From Acidimicrobiia bacterium (GTDB taxonomy: Bacteria > Actinomycetota > Acidimicrobiia > IMCC26256 > PALSA-555), in contig JALHSW010000322.1 of NCBI GenBank assembly GCA_022865365.1, positions 1 through 10,925 of the forward strand: 10,925 nt of DNA. Reading direction: 5' to 3'. Below are positions 7,193-10,925 of this stretch, piece after piece. Within the stretch, counting starts at the first letter, position 1, and the number at the start of each line of letters is the position of its first letter. The notes below the pieces were generated by a model that was not told where the DNA came from, ran no database searches, and saw nothing but the letters and a program-made list of their open reading frames with translations. Position numbers and translations under genes: made by a program.

Positions 7193-7435
7193 TCAGCCGC
7201 CCTTGCGTACGAGTACGTGGAAGACGTCACCGTCTTTGTTGATGCCGACCAGCTCGTTCTTCGTGCGGCGCGTCCAGGCCTGCATGTCGGGCTCGACACC
7301 CGGATCCGTCGCGAGGAGCTCGAGCAACTGGCCTGGGTCCCGGCCCTTCATCGCCTGCGCGATCTTGATCACCGGCAGCGGACACTGCATGCCCACGCAG
7401 TCGACGACCTCGACCGGAGCTTCGCTCTCCGTCAT
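7193..7435 (-). CDS. tusA: TusA sulfur-carrier protein
   Basis: This 80-residue protein has the TusA signature VDCVGMQCPLPVIKI near its N-terminus. Cys18 of the CPxP motif is the persulfide-carrying residue, and an extra Cys13 lies five residues before it. Length and the ending strands match single-domain TusA. The ATG at 7435 is preceded by AGAGGGGGG at a good distance, which fixes the start over longer in-frame options. It is the first gene of the minus-strand operon, about 20 bases below the predicted transcription start. In sHdr-containing organisms TusA receives sulfane sulfur, often via a rhodanese, and passes it on to DsrE3 and the sHdr-LbpA system. No rhodanese gene is present in this window. 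Confidence 0.95.
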   Translation of the reverse strand: MTESEAPVEVVDCVGMQCPLPVIKIAQAMKGRDPGQLLELLATDPGVEPDMQAWTRRTKNELVGINKDGDVFHVLVRKGG

Positions 7436-7446
7436 CGTCCCCCCTC

Positions 7447-7464
7447 TATTCGCATTCACGAATA
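7447..7464. promoter_or_regulatory. Palindromic operator candidate, TATTCG-N6-CGAATA
   Basis: A perfect inverted repeat of two 6-base arms with a 6-base spacer (CATTCA) covers the last part of the -10 and the expected transcription start of the tusA operon. AT-rich palindromes of this size are typical binding sites of ArsR/SmtB dimers, and two such regulators are encoded divergently within 1 kb. In otherwise GC-rich DNA the AT-rich island stands out. Binding here would block initiation, so a repressor is the natural reading. Confidence 0.6.
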
Positions 7465-7491
7465 TACTCCCGGATCCGGCTCGGGTGTCAA
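7461..7491 (-). promoter_or_regulatory. Predicted sigma-70-type promoter of the tusA-shdr operon
   Basis: On the minus strand a perfect TTGACA (-35, 7491-7486) is followed after 19 bases by TATATT (-10, 7466-7461); an overlapping GTATAT gives an 18-base spacer. Transcription would begin near 7455, giving a leader of about 20 bases with the G-rich ribosome site for tusA. It is the only strong promoter-like pair I see for the whole leftward operon. The -10 lies partly inside the palindrome at 7447-7464. Confidence 0.6.
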
Positions 7492-7502
7492 GGATGCTGC
7501 CG

Positions 7503-7907
7503 ATGACGATCGCCGACCTCCGCTGCGACGGGTGCGGACGGCCGCTGGCGGGTTTGGCGGCCGACGACCACACCGACGACGAGGCGAGCGGGGTGCGCTT
7601 CGTCTATCACCCAGGCTGGGCGAAGTTGCGCGACGACTCGGGTTTGCTGTGCGGACGGTGCTGGGACGGGACCGTCGTCTGGATGGGCATGGAGGCCACG
7701 CTCGGCCCGGCCGCGTGCCCTCGCTGCGGGGAACCTGCCGGCGACGAGCCCCGTCTCCACGTGTCGCGCTTGCACGAGCTGGCTACGTGGCAGCTGTGTC
7801 GACGCGATGCCGTAGCGTTTCTCAACCGCCTGCAAACCGTCGAGCCCAAGCTCGACCCCGAGACGTTCTCCCTGCCCGCGCCACCGCCCGAAAACGATTC
7901 CGGCTGA
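7503..7907 (+). CDS. Small zinc-ribbon protein of unknown function
   Basis: I do not recognise this 134-residue protein. It has three CX2C knuckles: Cys8/11 (CDGC), Cys50/53 (CGRC) and Cys72/75 (CPRC), plus Cys99. This suggests one or two structural zinc sites, for example knuckle 1 or 2 pairing with knuckle 3. A conserved-looking VRFVYHPGWAKL stretch includes His36. The tail (residues 115-134) is proline-rich and probably disordered. ATG 7503 is favoured because AAGGA ends 8 bases before it; an in-frame ATG at 7494 is too close to that site. It is transcribed divergently from the sHdr operon and lies 27 bases before the first ArsR gene. No DNA-binding or catalytic motif is evident. A redox or zinc-linked accessory to regulation is possible, but context is the only reason to think so. 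Confidence 0.75.
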   Translation: MTIADLRCDGCGRPLAGLAADDHTDDEASGVRFVYHPGWAKLRDDSGLLCGRCWDGTVVWMGMEATLGPAACPRCGEPAGDEPRLHVSRLHELATWQLCRRDAVAFLNRLQTVEPKLDPETFSLPAPPPENDSG

Positions 7908-7920
7908 ATCCCGACCGCAT

Positions 7921-7945
7921 GTATCATCAATCAGATGGCTGATAC
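7921..7945. promoter_or_regulatory. -10-like element and inverted repeats over the first ArsR start codon
   Basis: TATCAT at 7922-7927 is a near-consensus -10 that places transcription start at about the A of the ATG (7935), and there is no Shine-Dalgarno site, so the message is probably leaderless. Outer arms GTATCA (7921-7926) and TGATAC (7940-7945) form an inverted repeat, and inside it ATCAG-ATGG-CTGAT (7930-7943) is a second one centred on the start codon. Such a site could let the regulator repress its own gene. Confidence 0.45.
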
Positions 7946-8279
7946 CCTCACGATCGATTCGTGCCTCCGCCAAGAGCTCGACGACCTACACGCCGGGATG
8001 TGCAAGGCGTTGAGCGACCCGAAGCGACTCGTGATCCTCTACGCGTTGCGCGACCGCCCCTGCAGCGTCACCGAGTTGTGCGAGGTGGTCGGCGCTTCCC
8101 AGCCCAACACCTCCCAACACCTCGCCTTCCTCCGCGACCGCGGGGTCATCGATGCCGAGCGGCGCGGCAACAACGTCGTGTACTCGCTGCGCTACCGGGC
8201 TGTCATCGAGGCGCTCGACCTGTTGCGCGAGGTCATGGCGGACGAGCTCGCGCGGCGTCAGGCACTGCGCGCTCCGTAA
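7935..8279 (+). CDS. ArsR/SmtB-family winged-helix repressor, copy 1 (candidate sHdrR)
   Basis: This 114-residue protein has the ArsR fold signature: a helix with ALSDPKRLVILYAL, then a helix-turn-helix VTELCEVVGASQPNTSQHLAFLRDRG (recognition helix around residues 54-68), and a wing ending VVYSLR. Cysteines are at 10, 23, 43 and 49. Cys23 (GMCKAL) and Cys49 (TELCEVVG) are shared with the next gene. The complete ELCxC arsenic motif is absent, and so is a C-terminal helix cysteine like that of SqrR/BigR-type sulfane-sulfur sensors. Divergent placement beside the sHdr operon fits sHdrR-like repressors that respond to reactive sulfur. The ligand is unknown. The start is ATG 7935 with no ribosome site, probably leaderless. 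Confidence 0.88.
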   Translation: MADTLTIDSCLRQELDDLHAGMCKALSDPKRLVILYALRDRPCSVTELCEVVGASQPNTSQHLAFLRDRGVIDAERRGNNVVYSLRYRAVIEALDLLREVMADELARRQALRAP

Positions 8280-8299
8280 CGGGCGACGGTCTTCGCCAG

Positions 8300-8305
8300 T
8301 ACCAT
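8300..8305 (+). promoter_or_regulatory. -10-like hexamer before the second ArsR gene
   Basis: TACCAT lies 6 bases before the GTG at 8312, where no Shine-Dalgarno sequence is visible. The spacing matches that of TATCAT to the first ArsR ATG, so a leaderless start is plausible here too. No convincing -35 is seen. Read-through from the first ArsR gene is also possible, as only 32 bases separate them. Confidence 0.3.
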
Positions 8306-8311
8306 TCCAAC

Positions 8312-8653
8312 GTGGCCGCGATCGACCCTCTGCTTCGCCAGGAGCTCGATGAGCTCACCTCGGGGATGTGCAAGGCGCTCAACGACCCGAAGCGGCTCGT
8401 CCTTCTGTATTGCCTGCGCGACGGGCCCCGTACCGTCACCGAGTTGTGTGAGGTCGTCGGGGCTCCGCAGGCCAACACCTCTCAGCATCTGGCGGTGCTG
8501 CGCGATCGGGGGCTGCTGAAGGCCGAGCAGGTCGGGAACCGGGTGCGCTACTCGCTGCGCCACCCGAAGGTGATCGAGGCGATCGACCTTCTGCGGGCGA
8601 TCATGGGCGAAGAACTCACCCGCCAGGCGGCCCTGCGGAGCCTGGAGTCCTGA
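8312..8653 (+). CDS. ArsR/SmtB-family winged-helix repressor, copy 2
   Basis: This 113-residue protein is a close paralogue of the preceding one, about 70% identical over roughly 103 aligned residues by hand count. Identity includes the DPKRLV segment and the NTSQHLA recognition region, and the genes clearly match at the DNA level too. It keeps the shared Cys20 (GMCKAL) and Cys46 (TELCEVVG) and adds Cys34 in LLYCLRD, while losing Cys10 and Cys43 of copy 1. Cys34 lies one residue from where SqrR/BigR-like sensors place their helix-2 cysteine. The GTG at 8312 gives an N-terminus that aligns with copy 1. The recognition helices differ little (SQPNTSQHL versus PQANTSQHL), so the two may bind the same or similar sites and respond to different signals, or form heterodimers. 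Ligand unknown. Confidence 0.88.
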   Translation: MAAIDPLLRQELDELTSGMCKALNDPKRLVLLYCLRDGPRTVTELCEVVGAPQANTSQHLAVLRDRGLLKAEQVGNRVRYSLRHPKVIEAIDLLRAIMGEELTRQAALRSLES

Positions 8654-8765
8654 GGCCAGCGCGCTTTCCCCGTGCCCAGAACGCACGGAGCCATGACGCC
8701 TCTTGACCAAGGGGCATCACTGCGTGAGAGTATGCGCACGTACGAATGCCCGGGGGGGTTGGCAC

Positions 8766-9746
8766 GTGGCGGTGAAAGGGACTCGCAGGTGGCCACTCGT
8801 CGCCGCGCTGGTCATCGGCTTGGGACTCGCCCTCGCCCCGGTCGCGTTCCAGATGTTCTCCCGCGCGCCCAAGGGCGGCGACATGATCGACGGCTTCCGC
8901 CCCTACATGCGGCCCGCCAAGATCGCCGAGTTCCAGGGCTATATCGCCGAGCTCCGCGCCGCTGACCACGAGTTCAGCACGGGTCTGACGCCGATGCTCC
9001 AGGATCGGCTCGGCCTGACCGACGCGCAGATTCGCACGCAGTTCCCACCGTTCGCAACCTTCCACGCCGACTGGCCGACGATCGACGCCGACATGACCGA
9101 CATGCTCTCCAAGATGGAGCGCAACGTCGACAACTACGAAGCCGTCGCTGCGCTGCCCCCGTTCCCACTCTTCCCTTGGTTCTTCGTCGCGCCGGGGCTG
9201 ATCATCGCCGGACTCGCCGGGTGGGGGCTCCGGCGGTCCGGTCGCGGCCTCTCCTCCCGGCCGGTGGCGATCGCGCTGGTCGTGATGGGCCTGGGCGTGG
9301 TCGCGGCGCCGGCGATCTTCCAGATGTTCTCCCGGGCGCCGAAGGGTGCCGACATGAGCGATGACTTCCGATCGCTGATGACCACCGAGAAGCTGCGCTC
9401 CATCCAGGGCTACTTCGTGGCGATCGGCGCCGGTGAGGGGAGCCTGCGCACCGGCGTGCTGCCGGGGCTCGAGGCCCAGGATGCCGTGTCCGCCGCGAGC
9501 CTCGAGAACGAGTTCCCCGACGCCCAGGCCTTCATTCGCGACTGGCCCACGATGTTTCGGGAGTTCGCGCCGATGATCGGCACGATGCAGGGCAACGTCG
9601 ACAACTACGCCGCGGTCGACGCCCTGCCCCCGTTCGGACTGTTCCCGTGGTTCTTCGTCGTGCCCGGCGTTCTCGTGGCCGCACTCGGTATCGCCGCGGG
9701 ACGGCCGCAACGAAGTGATGCCCCGACACCCACGAGCACGGTGTGA
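8766..9746 (+). CDS. Internally duplicated four-helix membrane protein, unknown function
   Basis: This 326-residue protein consists of two homologous halves (residues about 10-154 and 166-311). Each has a transmembrane helix, a soluble loop of about 100 residues and a second helix. Predicted helices are at about 10-30, 134-154, 166-187 and 292-311. The N-terminus starts VAVKGTRRW, so by the positive-inside rule the loops face outside. Each half opens with FQMFSRAPKG after helix 1 and closes with NVDNYxAVxALPPFxLFPWFF before the next helix. The loops have no cysteines and no recognised catalytic motif. The start is GTG 8766 or 8772, behind a G-rich run at 8753-8758. It follows the ArsR genes by 112 bases, in which I find no convincing promoter. 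It may form a trigger or sensor unit for an extracellular signal, but that is speculation. A link to sulfur metabolism is unproven. Confidence 0.82.
   Translation: MAVKGTRRWPLVAALVIGLGLALAPVAFQMFSRAPKGGDMIDGFRPYMRPAKIAEFQGYIAELRAADHEFSTGLTPMLQDRLGLTDAQIRTQFPPFATFHADWPTIDADMTDMLSKMERNVDNYEAVAALPPFPLFPWFFVAPGLIIAGLAGWGLRRSGRGLSSRPVAIALVVMGLGVVAAPAIFQMFSRAPKGADMSDDFRSLMTTEKLRSIQGYFVAIGAGEGSLRTGVLPGLEAQDAVSAASLENEFPDAQAFIRDWPTMFREFAPMIGTMQGNVDNYAAVDALPPFGLFPWFFVVPGVLVAALGIAAGRPQRSDAPTPTSTV
8793..9227 (+). repeat. First internal repeat unit of the membrane protein
   Basis: It encodes residues about 10-154. It pairs with 9261-9698, sharing the blocks FQMFSRAPKG, DWPT and NVDNYxAVxALPPF. The middle of the loops has diverged strongly, so the duplication is old. 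Confidence 0.8.
9261..9698 (+). repeat. Second internal repeat unit of the membrane protein
   Basis: It encodes residues about 166-311 and is almost the same length as the first unit (146 versus 145 residues). A linker of about 11 residues, rich in Gly, Arg and Ser, joins the two on the cytoplasmic side. Confidence 0.8.
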
Positions 9747-9795
9747 GCGACCACGGGTAGTCGGTGAACCGAGCTCTTCAAATAGGAGGCACGAC

Positions 9796-10509
9796 ATGAA
9801 GCACGGAGCACGCGGGCTGGCGATCATGCTGGCAGCGCTGTTGGTAGTAGCCACCGGCACGTTCGCCGGTGCGAGCAGCCCCACCAAGAAGAAAGCGGGG
9901 GGGAACCTGGTGGGAACGTTCCAGGTCGAGGCCGCGGACTGCGCCGGTGGTCCGCCGACGTCGGGCTCGTACTTCCGGATGATCCAACCCGGCGGGACAC
10001 TCGACGCGGGCCCGTTCCTCCCGAACGGCGACTCGACCTGTGGAGACCAGACCTACTCGCCGCAGGAGCCGGGCAGTGACGGCGGACTGATCACGGGCAA
10101 GTACCAGCCCCAACCCGACCCGCCCATGGACGCCGCCGGCAACGGCCTCGCCGACAGCATCCTGACGCCGACGAAGTTCTTCGCGCTCAACTTCGCGGTG
10201 TCGACGAACAAGACCGACCCGCAGACCGGCCTGAGTGTCCCCACGCTCTCCATCAAGACGAGCAAGAGCGGGAAGCTCAGCGGTGACACGACGGCCTACT
10301 CGGTGGCGTACGGCGGCCAGCAGTTCAACCAGGGGGCGCCCAAGCCAGACGGTTCCCTGCCCGGCCTCACCGAGAAAGTGACCGGTACGTACGACTCCAA
10401 GACGGGCGCGTTCGAGATGGAGTGGGTCAGCCAGATCGTCGGCGGGCCGTTCGACACCTTCACGGGCGTCTGGCACTTCGAAGGGACGTTCAAGGCCAAG
10501 AAGAAGTGA
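9796..10509 (+). CDS. Secreted protein of unknown function
   Basis: This 237-residue protein has a clear Sec signal peptide: MKHGARG, a hydrophobic core (residues 8-20) and a likely signal peptidase I cut near the TFAGA-SS boundary (about 26-27). A textbook AGGAGG at 9784-9789, six bases before ATG 9796, is the strongest ribosome site in the window and suggests good expression. The mature part is Gly, Thr and Pro rich. It has two cysteines (49 and 82) that may form a disulfide, many alternating beta-strand patterns, and ends in FTGVWHFEGTFKAKKK, reminiscent of a beta-barrel or lipocalin-like closing strand. It has no lipobox or anchor. It lies 49 bases after the membrane protein, on the same strand, so the two may be linked. 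I do not know its function. Confidence 0.82.
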   Translation: MKHGARGLAIMLAALLVVATGTFAGASSPTKKKAGGNLVGTFQVEAADCAGGPPTSGSYFRMIQPGGTLDAGPFLPNGDSTCGDQTYSPQEPGSDGGLITGKYQPQPDPPMDAAGNGLADSILTPTKFFALNFAVSTNKTDPQTGLSVPTLSIKTSKSGKLSGDTTAYSVAYGGQQFNQGAPKPDGSLPGLTEKVTGTYDSKTGAFEMEWVSQIVGGPFDTFTGVWHFEGTFKAKKK

Positions 10510-10528
10510 GCCGTGGTACCTGACGACG

Positions 10529-10779
10529 ATGGAGCCTGACGTCGCTCGCTGACACACTCGGCTACGTCGCACTGGCGTTCGCCGCCGCGGCGGTCGGCGC
10601 GCTCGGTGGCGCGGTGGCGCGGTGCTCTTGGTACCCGCCCTCGTGCTCACGGGTACCGACGCGAGCGTCGCCGCCCCGCTCGTCATCAAGGCTGGCCTGC
10701 GACGCTCGCGCTGGTCGCCGAGGTCCGCATCGAGACCGGGAAGGTCGGCTCCGAGGTCGTCCGTGAGACACCGAAGTAG
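10529..10779 (+). pseudogene. Degenerate remnant resembling a TauE/SafE anion exporter N-terminus
   Basis: No intact gene fits this stretch. In one frame it reads LADTLGYVALAFAAAAVGAL, then an exact 8-base tandem duplication (GGTGGCGC, 10605-10620) breaks the frame. Removing one copy continues the protein as LGGAVLLVPALVLTGTDAS and then VAAPLVI. This resembles the first helices of TauE/SafE-type exporters (GxxGGxxLLVPxLVLxG). ATG 10529 is in another frame and stops at once, implying a second lesion, and after about 10690 the similarity ends. A last open stretch ends at TAG 10777-10779. An exporter for sulfite, the product of the sHdr pathway, would make sense here, but only fragments remain and the identification is tentative. 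Confidence 0.4.
10605..10620 (+). repeat. 8-bp tandem duplication causing a frameshift
   Basis: Two exact copies of GGTGGCGC lie side by side and are followed by GGTGCTC. The pattern is that of replication slippage. Deleting one unit joins two open segments into one hydrophobic protein, so the duplication is the likely lesion in the TauE/SafE-like remnant. Confidence 0.7.
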
Positions 10780-10834
10780 ATTGGATCTCGTCAGTGACCG
10801 CACCGCAGCGGATCGGGCGAGCAGGGGGACAACG

Positions 10835-10925
10835 ATGCAGTACCACTTCAGTCAGAACGCGCCCATCACGGAAGAGGACGCCCTGGCCCAGGCAGCCGAC
10901 ATGGGCCTCCACACAATCGCCTTCG
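10835..10925 (+). CDS. N-terminal part of an unrecognised protein
   Basis: ATG 10835 follows an AGGGGG ribosome site at 10823-10828, and 30 codons are visible before the window ends. The protein starts MQYHFSQNAPITEEDAL and continues with an acidic helix and a short strand (MGLHTIAF). There is no signal peptide. This opening is compatible with a small cupin-type or similar soluble protein, but too little is present to assign a family. Confidence 0.55.
   Translation, partial: MQYHFSQNAPITEEDALAQAADMGLHTIAF

Noticed and set aside
8703..8733. TTGACC followed by weak -10 candidates upstream of the membrane protein gene
   Set aside because: No hexamer close to TATAAT lies 16-18 bases downstream; the best options are off in sequence or spacing.
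9761..9772. Palindrome TCGGT-GA-ACCGA before the secreted protein gene
   Set aside because: It is short, with a two-base centre and no run of T after it, so it is no terminator; with no nearby promoter it cannot be called an operator.
8616..9887. A 423-codon open frame on the minus strand opposite the membrane protein
   Set aside because: The plus frame has transmembrane helices and a real internal duplication. The minus-strand frame gives an Arg, Gly and Glu-rich product typical of a shadow, and its repetition only mirrors the duplication.

Overview
The window is high-GC DNA with GTG starts, Shine-Dalgarno-type sites and apparently leaderless genes, which suggests a high-GC Gram-positive of the Actinobacteriota (an Acidimicrobiia-like lineage is a guess). 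Its core is an almost complete lipoate-linked, sulfur-oxidising heterodisulfide-reductase-like (sHdr-LbpA) gene cluster for cytoplasmic oxidation of sulfane sulfur to sulfite.

The left two thirds (1-7435) is a single minus-strand operon, read right to left: tusA, a DsrE3-type gene, shdrC1, shdrB1, shdrA, the conserved companion gene shdrH, a fused shdrC2-shdrB2, a lipoate-protein ligase of sLpl(AB) type, the GcvH-like lipoate-binding protein lbpA, and the start of a radical SAM LipS-type lipoyl synthase that runs off the left edge. Most junctions overlap or are nearly abutting, so co-transcription is likely. In the known model, TusA and DsrE3 pass sulfane sulfur as a persulfide to the sHdr complex. 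LbpA carries intermediates on its lipoyl arm, and the ligase plus LipS proteins install that lipoyl group. A promoter with a consensus -35 and a perfect 6-6-6 palindrome over its -10 sits just upstream of tusA, next to divergent genes for two ArsR-family repressors.

The plus-strand side (7503-8653) holds a small zinc-ribbon protein of unknown function and two tandem, about 70% identical ArsR/SmtB regulators, both apparently translated from leaderless or near-leaderless starts. Further right are an internally duplicated four-helix membrane protein (8766-9746), a secreted protein with a strong ribosome binding site and signal peptide (9796-10509), a frameshifted remnant resembling the N-terminus of a TauE/SafE anion exporter (about 10529-10779), and the start of an unrecognised gene at 10835.

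Main oddities: the lipoate ligase reading frame is cut by one in-frame TAG in the middle of its catalytic domain; the first CCG domain of the C2-B2 fusion has lost every cluster cysteine; an operator-like palindrome covers the tusA promoter; and an exact 8-bp tandem duplication breaks the TauE/SafE-like frame. All assignments come from reading the sequence and from family knowledge; no database search was possible.
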